A stretch of 64,000 bases of DNA, from the NCBI RefSeq assembly GCF_903819215.1, contig NZ_CAIJCT010000016.1; one strand, 5' to 3'. This document shows positions 49,733 to 58,621 of this stretch, in pieces. The notes beneath the pieces were generated by a model. The model was not told where the DNA came from and ran no database searches. It saw nothing but the letters and a program-made list of their open reading frames with translations. This DNA is from Aedoeadaptatus coxii. Its GTDB lineage: Bacteria > Bacillota > Clostridia > Tissierellales > Peptoniphilaceae. The translations under genes were made by a program, and so were the position numbers. How positions within the stretch are numbered: the stretch's first letter is position 1; the number at the start of each line of letters is the position of its first letter.

Positions 49733-50082
49733 TGGTGGAGACGGCGGGGGTCGAACCCGCGTCCGAGAACTCTTCCACCGAGGTGTCTCCAAGCTCAGTT
49801 TTTCTTTAAGTTTCCCCTATGACGAAAAGAAAAACAAAAGGTCGTCATAAAGTAGCTTCATAGATTCCACGTACGGGGCAAAGCTTGGCCGTACGCGTTT
49901 CACCACTTATTTGACACTTCCCTAAGCCGTGGTCCTCTTAGTTCCGTGAGCAGGGTAATTACGCTGCTAGTGCTAAATTATTTTCGTTAGCATTTAATTT
50001 TTTGAGCCATTTTTACGTTGCCTGACTCATCAACGGCTTGCTACCTCGGATTCCGAATCCCCGTCGAAGCCAATTCGTCCCC
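49733..50082 (-). ncRNA. ssrA: transfer-messenger RNA (tmRNA)
   Basis: 350 nt. The acceptor halves GGGGACG (5' end at 50082) and CGTCTCC plus encoded ACCA (3' end at 49733) pair with one G-U. The T-arm carries GGTTCGACCCC, and the 5' part has the typical TTGGCTTCGACGGGGAT. The tag frame runs 49991-49959, starting at the GCT resume codon and encoding ANENNLALAA then TAA, so the full tag with the tRNA-borne Ala is AANENNLALAA. Rescues stalled ribosomes with SmpB, whose gene is not here. Confidence 0.97.
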
Positions 50083-50094
50083 GTAGGTAGTAAT

Positions 50095-50123
50095 AGAGTA
50101 TCTTGTTTTTTTCCCCTTGTCAA
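50095..50123 (-). promoter_or_regulatory. tmRNA promoter
   Basis: -35 TTGACA (50118-50123), 17-base spacer, -10 TACTCT (50095-50100), minus strand. Confidence 0.8.
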
Positions 50124-50130
50124 ATCCACT

Positions 50131-50157
50131 AAAAAAGTCTGCCGAAGCAGACTCTTT
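50131..50157 (-). terminator. terminator after ABC exporter gene
   Basis: AGTCTGC/GCAGACT stem with CGAA loop and U-run; overlaps the gene's stop region. Confidence 0.85.
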
Positions 50158-51911
50158 TATTTTTCGAAGTTTTCCACGAGATCGCCGCCCTTGGTGTAAA
50201 GGTAATAATAAAGTCCTTTTTGCGCCATGAGCTCTTCGTGATTTCCCTGTTCCACGATGCCTTTTTCTCTTTCCATAACGAGAATAGTATCCGCCGCTTC
50301 CACTGTGGAAAGGCGGTGGGCGATGGTGAGGGTTGTGCGACCTTTGGTTAATTCGTCTAATGAACTTTGTATGATCATTTCGCTTTCGTTATCCAGCGCC
50401 GAGGTGGCCTCGTCCAGTATTAAGATCGAGGGATTTTTTAAGAACACGCGGGCGATGGAGATACGCTGTTTTTGTCCGCCGGAAAGTTTTACGCCTTTTT
50501 CCCCTACGTGGGTTTTAAAGCCGTTTTCCAGCTCCATAATGAAATCGTAAGCGTTGGCGAGTTTCGCCGCTTCCATAACGTCTCTGTCACTGGCGCCGGG
50601 TTTGCCGTAGCGAATGTTTTCCATAATGTTGGTGTTAAAGAGGTACACATCTTGTTGCACCATGCCGATATTGTTGCGCAAGCTTTCCAGCGTCAAATCT
50701 CGCACGTCGTAGCCGTCAACTTTTACCGCGCCTTTATCTACGTCGTAGAAGCGGGGAATAAGGTTGCAGATAGTCGTCTTTCCTGCGCCGGATGGGCCGA
50801 CCAGGGCCACGTTTTCGCCGGGGGATACGTGGAGATTAAAGTTTTCCAAAACCTGCGTCTTGCCTTCGTAGGCGAAATCCACGTTGTCGAAGACGATGTC
50901 TCCTTCGGGATTTTTCAATTCCACGGCGTCTTTTTTGTTTTTGATTTCGCTTTCGGTGGACATAATGTCGCGGAAGCGTTCGATACCCGTGGTGCCTTTT
51001 TGGAAGGTTTCCGTAAAGTCGATAATGCGGCGAACCGACGCCACCATGGTGGTAACGTACATAATGTAGACGATCATGTCGCCGGGAAGAATGTCTCCCC
51101 GCATCATGCACCAGCCGCCGGCAATAATGACGATAAGGTACATAATGCCGTCGAAGTTGCGGGTGACAGCGTTAAAGCCCGCCATGGCTTTGTAGTATTC
51201 CCGCTTGGTTTCCAAGAAGCGCATGTTTTCGTCGTCGAAGCGTCTCTTTTCGATGTCTTCGTTGGCGAAGGATTTCGTCACCCGAATGCCGGAGATAGAA
51301 TCTTCGATGGTGGCGTTTAAATCCCCCATCATGGCCCGCTGTTTACGCTGTGCGATGAGCATGCGAATGCGGAATTTCCGCGCCGCAATGAGCATAACGG
51401 GAATCATGACGTAGAGGATAAGGGTGAGTTTTAAATGAACCGACGCCAAAATAATAAAGGTCGTCACGACTTTTACGATGAAGATGAAGTATTCTTCCGG
51501 CGCGTGGTGGGAGAATTCCGTAATATCGAAAAGATCGTTGGTAATGCGGCTCATGATTTGGCCGACTTGGGTGTCGTTATAAAAAGACGCACTTAATGTC
51601 TGCAAATGATTGTAAACGTCGCGGCGCATATCTTTTTCGATATTGGCGCCCATCATGTGGCCGATACTGGTCATGTAATAGGCGGCGACGATTTCGACGG
51701 CCTTAATGACTAAAAATAACAGGGCGAGCCGTCCGATAAGGGCCGGCGTAATCAGGGCAATATCTTTCGAGCCTAAGTTGGTCATGTACCGTAAAATAAT
51801 CGGTAAAACAATTTCCGACACGGTGGTGAGCCCTGCGCAAAATAAATCGGTCAGCAAAATGCCTTTGTACGTTGCAAAGTAAGGTTTGATGACGTCAAAT
51901 TTTTTAAACAA
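50157..51911 (-). CDS. ABC exporter half-transporter (fused permease-ATPase)
   Basis: 584 residues. Six-helix exporter domain at about 15-310, then the nucleotide-binding domain: Walker A GPSGAGKTT near 370, Q-loop MVQQDVYLF, signature LSGGQKQRISIAR, Walker B ILILDEATSALD and H-loop IAHRLST. ABCB/MdlB-type exporters work as dimers and move lipids, peptides or drugs out. No second half-transporter gene is adjacent, so a homodimer is likely. Transcribed from the 55.2 to 50.2 kb cluster direction, following traX by 21 bases. Confidence 0.93.
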   Translation of the reverse strand: MFKKFDVIKPYFATYKGILLTDLFCAGLTTVSEIVLPIILRYMTNLGSKDIALITPALIGRLALLFLVIKAVEIVAAYYMTSIGHMMGANIEKDMRRDVYNHLQTLSASFYNDTQVGQIMSRITNDLFDITEFSHHAPEEYFIFIVKVVTTFIILASVHLKLTLILYVMIPVMLIAARKFRIRMLIAQRKQRAMMGDLNATIEDSISGIRVTKSFANEDIEKRRFDDENMRFLETKREYYKAMAGFNAVTRNFDGIMYLIVIIAGGWCMMRGDILPGDMIVYIMYVTTMVASVRRIIDFTETFQKGTTGIERFRDIMSTESEIKNKKDAVELKNPEGDIVFDNVDFAYEGKTQVLENFNLHVSPGENVALVGPSGAGKTTICNLIPRFYDVDKGAVKVDGYDVRDLTLESLRNNIGMVQQDVYLFNTNIMENIRYGKPGASDRDVMEAAKLANAYDFIMELENGFKTHVGEKGVKLSGGQKQRISIARVFLKNPSILILDEATSALDNESEMIIQSSLDELTKGRTTLTIAHRLSTVEAADTILVMEREKGIVEQGNHEELMAQKGLYYYLYTKGGDLVENFEK

Positions 51912-51932
51912 TGCATTCTCCTTTCGTTTCAG

Positions 51933-52730
51933 CTATATCCAAAGGGATAGTAAATATAAAAGCAAGAGATGGCCGGGGTAAAAAAAATAAAAGCCGTAGC
52001 GGCTTCCCCTGCCGCGCTTGCCGTTGTAAGCGTGTATCAGCGGTAGGGACAAGTATACCATACCGTAGAGAGGGGCTTCAAAGAGAAAGCCGAAAAGCCC
52101 CATGACCATGGTCTTTTTTCTGTCCCACGAACTCATGTAAAAAAGCACGATGGCGACAATGCCGGCGAGACCGTAATCGAAGTTGAGTAACTCGCATAGG
52201 ACAGCTATCAAGATAAAGACGAGAGCTTGAAGCAGACTCTTTTTTCTTCCATGAAAGCGATCTTCCATTTTGCAAAGTATGACCACGGTGGCGGCGCCGA
52301 AAGCCAATTCAAAGAACACGTTTTGGTGATCCCAATAAAAGGGCGTGCCCGAGCAACATAAGTCGAAGGGAATTTCCGAAATAAGGGCGAAGACCAAGAG
52401 CCGAAGGATTTGTTTTTTGTAATCCCTGCTCAGCAAGACGCCCTGCACCAGCAAAAAACAGAAAATGGGAAAGGCGATGCGCCCGAAAAGTGTGCCGATA
52501 GTCGCCAGTGTCTGGGGAAAAGGGATGCCCCATATCATGGGGAGCCCCAAGGAATTAAGGCTGTCGGTGACGCGGAAATCGATGGAATTCAGCGCTACCC
52601 CTTGGCTCAAATGATCGATAAACATAAAAATGCAGGCAATCACTTTTAAAGCGTTGCCGCTGAGGCCACCCTCTTTTTCCCACTTGGCGAGGAGGGATGC
52701 TTTCCCTTCCGCCGTCAACAGACTATTCAT
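51933..52730 (-). CDS. TraX-family membrane acetyltransferase-like protein
   Basis: 265 residues, about eight helices. Typical TraX features: LKVIACIFMFIDHLSQG near 28-44, GRIAFPIFCFLLVQG in the middle and the C-terminal YFFYPGHLLLLYLLSLWI. TraX was first seen as the pilin N-acetylase of F plasmids, but chromosomal homologues in Firmicutes are common and uncharacterised, probably acylating a surface component. Its start overlaps the stop of the CDF gene by eight bases. No conjugation genes are near. Confidence 0.88.
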   Translation of the reverse strand: MNSLLTAEGKASLLAKWEKEGGLSGNALKVIACIFMFIDHLSQGVALNSIDFRVTDSLNSLGLPMIWGIPFPQTLATIGTLFGRIAFPIFCFLLVQGVLLSRDYKKQILRLLVFALISEIPFDLCCSGTPFYWDHQNVFFELAFGAATVVILCKMEDRFHGRKKSLLQALVFILIAVLCELLNFDYGLAGIVAIVLFYMSSWDRKKTMVMGLFGFLFEAPLYGMVYLSLPLIHAYNGKRGRGSRYGFYFFYPGHLLLLYLLSLWI

Positions 52731-53904
52731 TTTCTACCCCCAGAATATTTTGGTAATCCAAATCGTAGGTAATCCTAAGTTCATATTCCGGATGGCTGCT
52801 CGCGACGTGGGCTCTTAACGCCTTGTCGATAAAGCGCTTCCGATTTTTCAAATGCATGGGCACGAGGACATCGAAGACGAGGTTCAAGCCGTCTTTTCGA
52901 TTGACGATTCTGAAATCGTGAAGATCCAAGGAAGGATCGATTTTGTGCAGATTTTCTTTTACATAGTCGTAAAGGGCGTTGCTCCGCGGGTCGTCGATGC
53001 GAATGGGATCCATGTGAATGGTCGTGTTCATGTGGTATTTCTTTGCGATGTAGCGCTCGATCTCGTCGATGTCTTGGTGAATGTCCATGACGTTTCGCTC
53101 GCTGTCCACTTCCACGTGAAGGGTGAGGAATCGATGGGTCGCTCCGTAATCGTGATACATGACGTCGTGTACGCCTAAGGTAACGGGGAAGCGCTTAATA
53201 TCATCGAGTATATTGCGTAGCAATTGGGGATCGGTTTTTTGACCGAGAAGGGTATCTACCGTTTCCCGTAAACTTTCCCAGCCGCTTTTCGCAATAATGG
53301 CTGCGACGATAAGGCCCATCCACCCGTCGATGTTAAAGGAAAGCATGGAGGTGGCGATTAAAGACAAAAGCACCGCCCCAGTGGCGAACATATCGCCTCT
53401 GGCGTCGTATGCCGTGGCGACGAGAAGCTCGGAATCCATGCGCTTTCCTAAAATTAAATTATAGCGATATAAAAAGAGCTTGCCCAAAATGGAAAGCAAA
53501 AGAACGGCAACGGCCAAGGGCGTGGCGTCGATGACCCCGGGATCTAAAATACTTTTAATCGATTGCCACATTAAACTTCCCCCGGTCCAGAGGATGATGA
53601 CGCTCACCAAAAACGACGCCAAGTATTCCATACGGGCGTGGCCGTAAGGGTGGTTGGAATCCGCCGGCATGGAGGCGAAGTGGAAGCCGATAAGGGAAAT
53701 AATGGAGCTCAGCATGTCCATTAAATTGTTCATACCGTCGGCGATCATGGAAATGCCGCCGGTGAGAAAGCCTACGCCGATTTTAAAGCCCGCAAAGGCG
53801 AGGTTGGTGACGATGCCTACTATCGACGCCTCTTTCCCCATGGCCATGCGCACGTCCTGATCGGCAGGGTTCGGCGTTCGCCTTTTTAAATAAGCTTCTA
53901 ACAT
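52723..53904 (-). CDS. cation diffusion facilitator (CDF) transporter
   Basis: 393 residues. Six-helix region at about 25-220 with IADGMNNLMDMLSSI carrying metal-site aspartates (normally HSLSD-type), HPYGHARMEYLAS and a long C-terminal cytoplasmic domain (YHDYGATHRFLTLHVEVD) longer than in ZitB. It exports divalent cations (Zn, Mn, Fe) by proton antiport; the specific metal is not predicted. Overlaps traX and follows the CNNM gene with a hairpin between. Confidence 0.9.
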   Translation of the reverse strand: MLEAYLKRRTPNPADQDVRMAMGKEASIVGIVTNLAFAGFKIGVGFLTGGISMIADGMNNLMDMLSSIISLIGFHFASMPADSNHPYGHARMEYLASFLVSVIILWTGGSLMWQSIKSILDPGVIDATPLAVAVLLLSILGKLFLYRYNLILGKRMDSELLVATAYDARGDMFATGAVLLSLIATSMLSFNIDGWMGLIVAAIIAKSGWESLRETVDTLLGQKTDPQLLRNILDDIKRFPVTLGVHDVMYHDYGATHRFLTLHVEVDSERNVMDIHQDIDEIERYIAKKYHMNTTIHMDPIRIDDPRSNALYDYVKENLHKIDPSLDLHDFRIVNRKDGLNLVFDVLVPMHLKNRKRFIDKALRAHVASSHPEYELRITYDLDYQNILGVENE

Positions 53905-53925
53905 AAATTTCCTTTCTCTTGTAAG

Positions 53926-53948
53926 GTAGGGAGCCTTTCAGCTCCCTA
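53926..53948 (-). other. hairpin at the end of the CNNM gene
   Basis: TAGGGAGC/GCTCCCTA perfect 8-bp stem with a six-base loop; its first bases overlap the stop codon. The following bases are only weakly U-rich, so it may be a weak terminator. Confidence 0.45.
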
Positions 53949-55196
53949 TCCTTCGCTTCCGATTTTTATTTTTAACTTCGTAATTTTTAAACCTTGCATT
54001 TCGTTAACAGTAAAGACGAGGTCGCCGTAGCGAATAACATCCCCTTGTTTGGGAATGCGATCCAATCGCTCGATGACAAAGCCGCCGATGGAGTCCGCTT
54101 TTTCGCTGGCGAGGTTTAAATGGAAGTGGTCGTTCACTTCGTCGATACGCATTTCAGGATCGACGAGGTAAACCCCTTTTTCCAAAAGAATGACGTCGCG
54201 GGAATCTAAATCGTATTCGTCGTCGATATTGCCCACCAGTTCTTCCAAAATATCTTCCATAGTAATAATGCCGCTTGTGCCGGCGTATTCGTCCACGACG
54301 ACGGCGATGGAAAGATTACGGGCCTTCATTTCGCGGAAAATGCGATCGGCCACGGCGCTTTCGCCGATAAAATAGGGATCGCGCAAAATGTCTTTCAGAT
54401 GAATCTTTTCACCCTGAGCCAAGAGGCGCACCACATCTTTCATGTATAGGATGCCGATAATATTATCGATGGAATCTTCGTAAACGGGCACGCGGCTGTA
54501 GCGATTTTCGCCGAGAAGCTCTAAAATTTCCTCGTCGGTGGATTCCACATCCAGCGCCACCACCGATGTCCTCGGCTTCATCATTTCCGATGCCGTCGCC
54601 GAGGAAAAATCCAAGACATTGTCGATATAGGTGCGCTCTTCCCGTTGCAGCACGCCCTCTTCTTCCCCTACTTCCACGAGGGTTTTAAATTCTTCTTCTG
54701 TAATGGTCGGGGATTGGCTCCCTTCCGGGAACAGCATTTTTGTGATTAAGTTGGTCAACGCCGACAGCAAAAAGACGACGGGCTTCAATAAAAAGGCGAT
54801 GCGTGCAATGTGTTTCGATACGCCGCGGCTCACCATTTCCGGCTGTTCCTGAGCGATGGTTTTCGGGAGTACTTCCCCGAAAATTAAAACCAACACCGTC
54901 ATCACCATGGTGGCGACCAAGGGTCCGCTTGCGCCGAGAAGTTTTGTGAAAAAGACGGTGGCCACGGCGGAGGAGCCGATGTTCACAATGTTGTTTCCGA
55001 TTAGAATGCTCGAAATCAGATCCTGGGGCTTTTCTAAAAGCTTGAGCACCACCATGCTCTTTTTGTCGCCGTCGCTCGCCCGTTGGCGCAGGCGAATTTG
55101 ATTCACCGACAGAAGCGCCGTTTCCGACGAGGAAAAAAACGACGAGCAGGCGATCATAAAAAGTATTACCGGTATATATATCCAAACATCATCCAT
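53946..55196 (-). CDS. CNNM/CorC-family hemolysin-like membrane protein
   Basis: 416 residues. DUF21 membrane domain at about 1-180 (SSFFSSSETALLSVNQIRL near 20), a CBS pair at 200-330 (MKPRTSVVALDVESTDEE; IPYMKD-like loop), and a CorC/HlyC C-terminal domain around 340-416 (YLVDPEMRIDEVNDHFHLNL). Such proteins export Mg2+ or other divalent ions, or regulate them. The ATG overlaps the stop of the upstream YpmS-like gene by one base (TAATG). With the CDF gene downstream it forms a cation-handling pair. Confidence 0.93.
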   Translation of the reverse strand: MDDVWIYIPVILFMIACSSFFSSSETALLSVNQIRLRQRASDGDKKSMVVLKLLEKPQDLISSILIGNNIVNIGSSAVATVFFTKLLGASGPLVATMVMTVLVLIFGEVLPKTIAQEQPEMVSRGVSKHIARIAFLLKPVVFLLSALTNLITKMLFPEGSQSPTITEEEFKTLVEVGEEEGVLQREERTYIDNVLDFSSATASEMMKPRTSVVALDVESTDEEILELLGENRYSRVPVYEDSIDNIIGILYMKDVVRLLAQGEKIHLKDILRDPYFIGESAVADRIFREMKARNLSIAVVVDEYAGTSGIITMEDILEELVGNIDDEYDLDSRDVILLEKGVYLVDPEMRIDEVNDHFHLNLASEKADSIGGFVIERLDRIPKQGDVIRYGDLVFTVNEMQGLKITKLKIKIGSEG

Positions 55197-55759
55197 TACG
55201 ACACTCCTAATTGTCCTTCAAATACGTAGCGATCCTCTTTTACATTTAATTCTTTTACGCGAAAATTTCCTTCTACCGCGCCATCAAATAAGGCGGCGGG
55301 ATCGAAGCGGATTTCGCGGCGGGAAACATCTACCGCCATGCCCTCCCGATTCATTACGCGGCTAAACACAGCAAGGCTCGCCTCTTCGGGAAGGGGCAAA
55401 CGCCCGAGATCCACCCTTTGAATGGCCATGCGCATACGTCCGTCGCTGGTAACCGAGGGAAGAGCGCGCACGATTAATTGGCTCTTAAAACCGTAGGCCT
55501 CCACGGGCACGGTAAAATTAAATGTTTTATCGATGGAAAAGCGTGCCCCTTCTCCCGATTTTTCCAATTCGCGATTCACTAAGGTTTGGAATCCTTTCCC
55601 GTTTAAGCGAAGTTCCATAGAGGGGCGCGAGGCCATTTTCTTTTCCGGAAGTTCTGCCATATCCTCTTTCGGCCGCGTCGCCGTAAAGAGAAAGAGGGCG
55701 AAGAGAACATTTAATCCGAGCAACATGAAAAAGGCAAGTTTCCAGGGTGATTTGTGCAT
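55196..55759 (-). CDS. YpmS/DUF2140-like membrane-anchored protein
   Basis: 187 residues. One N-terminal helix (WKLAFFMLLGLNVLFALFLF), then an extracytoplasmic domain. The arrangement (short cytoplasmic KSPWK, helix, then a beta-rich domain with LPSVTSDGRMRMAIQRV and LPLPEEASLAVFS) matches the YpmS family of Firmicutes, of unknown function. First gene of the minus-strand cluster to TraX; ACAGGAGTAAACC before the ATG. Head-to-head with sppA. Confidence 0.7.
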   Translation of the reverse strand: MHKSPWKLAFFMLLGLNVLFALFLFTATRPKEDMAELPEKKMASRPSMELRLNGKGFQTLVNRELEKSGEGARFSIDKTFNFTVPVEAYGFKSQLIVRALPSVTSDGRMRMAIQRVDLGRLPLPEEASLAVFSRVMNREGMAVDVSRREIRFDPAALFDGAVEGNFRVKELNVKEDRYVFEGQLGVS

Positions 55760-55789
55760 GGTTTACTCCTGTGATATTATTTTCTAGTA

Positions 55790-55805
55790 AGTGAACTCAC
55801 TTATT
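55790..55805. promoter_or_regulatory. palindrome in the divergent ypmS-sppA spacer
   Basis: TAAGTGA-ac-TCACTTA, a perfect 7-2-7 inverted repeat in the 97-base spacer between two divergent genes. Candidate operator acting on both. Confidence 0.45.
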
Positions 55806-55856
55806 CTTTCATCATACTATAACGGAAAAAATAATTGTAGAAATTTAGGAGGAAAT

Positions 55857-56885
55857 ATGCTGGAAAATATGAATACAAAGCGGTGGATCGCCTTTGGCGT
55901 CGCCCTTTTAATTATCGGCATCTCCGCTTTATCCACCGGCCTTAGCAATAAGATCAACAAGGAAAAGCGCATGAAGCAAATGGAAGAAACTGTGCGAAAT
56001 TCCGTCGGCGATTTCGACGAAAACGTCCTGGAAGACGGCAGCGCAGACAAACGCATTGCCGTCGTCACCGTAGACGGCACGATTTTAGATACGCCTCAAT
56101 CCAGTATGCTCGGCGCAGGATATGATCACAAGGCCACTCTGGAAGCCCTCGACGATATTTTACAAGACGACACGGTAAAAGGCGTGCTCTTAAAAGTAAA
56201 TTCACCCGGCGGCGGCGTTTACGAAAGTGCGGAGCTTTACCAAAAACTCAACGCCCTAAAAGATCACAAGAAAAAACTCTACGTCTCCATGGGCAATGTG
56301 GCGGCAAGCGGCGGCTATTATATTTCTTCCCCGGCGGATAAAATTTACGCCGCACCTTCCACCCTTACAGGCTCTATCGGCGTCATTATGGGCGGCAATA
56401 ATTTTTCCGGCCTTATGGAAAAATTAGGCGTAAAAGATCAAGCCATTAAAAGTGCCGCTCACAAAGATATCGGCAGCTCCACCCGCCCCATGACCGACGA
56501 AGAGCGCTCCATTTTACAAGGGGTTATCGACGATATGTACGGCGAATTTTTGCAAGTAGTATCAAAAGGCCGCCATATGACAGTAGATCAAGTGCGCCCC
56601 TTGGCGGACGGCTCCGTCTATACGGGTAATCAAGCGAAGGCGAATGGCCTCGTCGATGCTATCGGTTATGGCGACGACGCCCTCACCGCCTTAAAGAGAG
56701 ATTTAAAACTGGACGATCCCCAAGTCTTTGAATACACCAGCGATTTCGGCTCCACCTTCCTCTCCAATCTCTTCTCTTCAAAATTTACCGCACCGCCGGT
56801 AACCGAAGAACAAGTGGCCGCCAAGCTTTTCCTCGAATCTCTTTCGGGAACGTCCCGACCCATGTACCTCTATGGAGGGATTTAG
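55857..56885 (+). CDS. sppA: signal peptide peptidase SppA
   Basis: 342 residues from the ATG at 55857 with TTAGGAGGAAAT in front; the longer frame to 55791 has no site. An N-terminal helix (WIAFGVALLIIGISALSTG) anchors the enzyme; the S49 catalytic serine is in GNVAASGGYYISS and the lysine candidate in the TGSIGVIMGG-x11-GV region. Degrades cleaved signal peptides in the membrane. Followed with no gap by the RDD gene (TAG then ATG), an operon arrangement. Confidence 0.93.
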   Translation: MLENMNTKRWIAFGVALLIIGISALSTGLSNKINKEKRMKQMEETVRNSVGDFDENVLEDGSADKRIAVVTVDGTILDTPQSSMLGAGYDHKATLEALDDILQDDTVKGVLLKVNSPGGGVYESAELYQKLNALKDHKKKLYVSMGNVAASGGYYISSPADKIYAAPSTLTGSIGVIMGGNNFSGLMEKLGVKDQAIKSAAHKDIGSSTRPMTDEERSILQGVIDDMYGEFLQVVSKGRHMTVDQVRPLADGSVYTGNQAKANGLVDAIGYGDDALTALKRDLKLDDPQVFEYTSDFGSTFLSNLFSSKFTAPPVTEEQVAAKLFLESLSGTSRPMYLYGGI

Positions 56886-57524
56886 ATGAAACGACATCAC
56901 TACGACCCTTTTAAGAAAGAAAAAAAGAGTTTCTTCTCGAAAAAAGAAGAAACCCCCGAAGTCGAAGAAGAAATGGTACAGCCGCCGGAAGAACCTGCGT
57001 TTGAAAATATCGACGAGCTCCATAAAATCAAAGAGCGTCCTCTTCCCCGCAGAAGCAAATATCCCATTTCTTCCGTGGTGGCGGCGGGCTTTTGGATTCG
57101 CTTCGTCGCCTTTATCCTCGACCTCATCGTGGCGAAGGCATTTTCTTCCCTCATCGCCTCGCCCATTATCGCCATTGCCGGCTGGCCGAGCGGCCTTTTC
57201 CCCGTGGCGATCAAGGGCATCGCCTTTTACCTTTACTTCATCCTCGCCACCTATTGCACCAACGGCCAAACCTTGGGTAAAATCATCTGCGGTCTCCGCG
57301 TCATTCACCCCGAGGAAGAGCGCCTGTCCTTTACCACCGTCCTCGTTCGCGAAGGCGCCGCCCGTTTAATTCAAACCACCTTCTTTATCCTCTACGTAGT
57401 AACGGCCTTTACGGAGCGCAAACAAAACATCGGCGATCTCCTCGCCGACACCTATGTGGTAAAAGAAGAACTCTATGCCATGGAGCAAGAGGACGAAACA
57501 TTGTTTTATAATTACAGTATGTAA
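56886..57524 (+). CDS. RDD-family membrane protein
   Basis: 212 residues. The N-terminal 65 residues are hydrophilic and rich in Lys and Glu (KKEKKSFFSKKEETPE). The RDD domain then begins: GFWIRFVAFILDLIVA carries the Arg and Asp that name the family, GQTLGKIICGLRV follows, and two to three helices are present. Some RDD proteins export sodium or protons, others have no known function. Cotranscribed with sppA. A terminator follows. Confidence 0.85.
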   Translation: MKRHHYDPFKKEKKSFFSKKEETPEVEEEMVQPPEEPAFENIDELHKIKERPLPRRSKYPISSVVAAGFWIRFVAFILDLIVAKAFSSLIASPIIAIAGWPSGLFPVAIKGIAFYLYFILATYCTNGQTLGKIICGLRVIHPEEERLSFTTVLVREGAARLIQTTFFILYVVTAFTERKQNIGDLLADTYVVKEELYAMEQEDETLFYNYSM

Positions 57525-57528
57525 AATC

Positions 57529-57556
57529 AGCCAAGCCTTTAGGGCTTGGCTTTTTC
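57529..57556 (+). terminator. terminator after RDD gene
   Basis: AGCCAAGCC (57529-57537) with GGGCTTGGCT (57542-57551), TTTA loop, then T-run. Confidence 0.9.
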
Positions 57557-57611
57557 TTTACATCGTTCTTATATTGTTGTACTATAAATGTAACATATTT
57601 GGTACTATAAA
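57557..57611 (+). promoter_or_regulatory. xre promoter and tandem operator-like repeats
   Basis: -35 TTTACA (57557-57562), 17-base spacer, -10 TACTAT (57580-57585). The decamer GTACTATAAA occurs twice at 57579-57588 and 57602-57611, 23 bases apart; the first lies over the -10, the second just past the start. This geometry suits autorepression by the XRE product. Confidence 0.55.
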
Positions 57612-57628
57612 AGGTACAGAGGTGGCAA

Positions 57629-57832
57629 ATGGACATTACGATTGAAAATAGAATTCGAGAATTTCGTAAAGAGAAAAATCTTTCCCAACACCAGCTCGCC
57701 AAATTAGTAGGGCTCAAGAGACGATCTATTATGGCGTATGAAAATAACACCATCAGCCCCACACTTGAAACGGCTTATAAAATTGCGAACGTGTTGGAAA
57801 AAGATTTTACCGATGTCTTTATTTTAAAATAG
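57629..57832 (+). CDS. small XRE-family HTH regulator
   Basis: 67 residues, almost all helix-turn-helix: IRIREFRKEKNLSQHQLAKLVGLKRRSIMAYENNTISPTLETAYKIAN, i.e. recognition helix RRSIMAYE. Standard small Cro/CI-like regulator of the kind found in regulatory cassettes, binding DNA as a dimer. ATG preceded by GAGGTGGCAA. Repeats in its promoter suggest autorepression. Next to two small genes of unknown function. Confidence 0.9.
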   Translation: MDITIENRIREFRKEKNLSQHQLAKLVGLKRRSIMAYENNTISPTLETAYKIANVLEKDFTDVFILK

Positions 57833-57841
57833 GAGGAAATA

Positions 57842-58255
57842 ATGGGCTTATTTACAAACAATAAACAAGAGATTCAACAAATGGTAGAAGAACAGTTCGG
57901 CCCCGGCAAAAACTATGTCCTGGCGCTAAAACATAATAGCGTAGCCAAATCCACCATAAAGCTTCTCATAAACTCCCTCTACTACTCTTACGATTCGAAT
58001 CGCACCTTCATCCTCGTCTTCGATTCCAAGGGGATTTACGAAAAAGAAATTTCCATGTCGGATAAAAGCAATTTCTATCTTATGCCCGAAAGCGAAATAG
58101 AAGAACTTACCCTTAATGAAAAGAACAAAAAAGGATACGTCAACTTCCGCCACATTACTAAAAACCTTTCCTACGAAATACCTTTTACGGGTAGATTATT
58201 TGACGGAAATAAAGAACACTTTGAAAAACTTGAAAAAGAATGGACGGAACTGTAA
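57842..58255 (+). CDS. hypothetical protein of the xre cassette
   Basis: 137 residues, unrecognised. No signal peptide or membrane helix. It starts MGLFTNNKQEIQQMVEEQFG; the middle shows alternating strands (RTFILVFDSKGIYEKEIS; SNFYLMPESEIEEL; KGYVNFRHITKNLSYEIPF), so a small beta-rich fold such as a PH-like domain is likely. AGGAGGAAATA before the ATG. Nine bases after the xre stop, so cotranscribed. Function unknown. Confidence 0.7.
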   Translation: MGLFTNNKQEIQQMVEEQFGPGKNYVLALKHNSVAKSTIKLLINSLYYSYDSNRTFILVFDSKGIYEKEISMSDKSNFYLMPESEIEELTLNEKNKKGYVNFRHITKNLSYEIPFTGRLFDGNKEHFEKLEKEWTEL

Positions 58256-58347
58256 AATTTTTCCAACGATCGACCAAAGAAGTTAACCGATTCGATGCTG
58301 CCCCTTTCTGATTTGTGAATGTAACAAAGATAAACCGGAGGTACAAA

Positions 58348-58515
58348 ATGAAAAAGAATCTATGGCTTGTACTGACTATCCTCTCATTTGTCGTGCTTTT
58401 AATATCTATCGCCCTCTCGATCCGCACAGGACGAACGGAGTACCCATGGATCATAGGCTCTATGCTCGTAGGTATAGGCTGCGGAAATCAATATCACCAA
58501 GCGAAAAAGAAATAA
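58348..58515 (+). CDS. small membrane protein of the xre cassette
   Basis: 55 residues from the ATG at 58348 (CGGAGGTACAAA upstream). Two helices: LWLVLTILSFVVLLISIALSI and YPWIIGSMLVGIGCG; Lys-rich C-terminus NQYHQAKKK. Unrecognised. About 90 bases follow the preceding gene. A strong terminator ends the cassette. Confidence 0.6.
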   Translation: MKKNLWLVLTILSFVVLLISIALSIRTGRTEYPWIIGSMLVGIGCGNQYHQAKKK

Positions 58516-58529
58516 ATGGAAAAAATAGT

Positions 58530-58559
58530 GAGCACCTGCTAAAAAGTAGGTGCTCTTTT
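58530..58559 (+). terminator. terminator after the xre cassette
   Basis: GAGCACCT/AGGTGCTC stem with a GC-closed loop, then T-run. Confidence 0.9.
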
Positions 58560-58621
58560 CATTCCACGATGTCGTAAAATACCATGATCTTGTTTCATTT
58601 TCTTCACGGAGTTTATTGCAC

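Noticed and set aside
51933..52730. TraX as evidence for a conjugative element
   Set aside because: No relaxase, coupling protein or other transfer gene is near; chromosomal TraX is common in Firmicutes.
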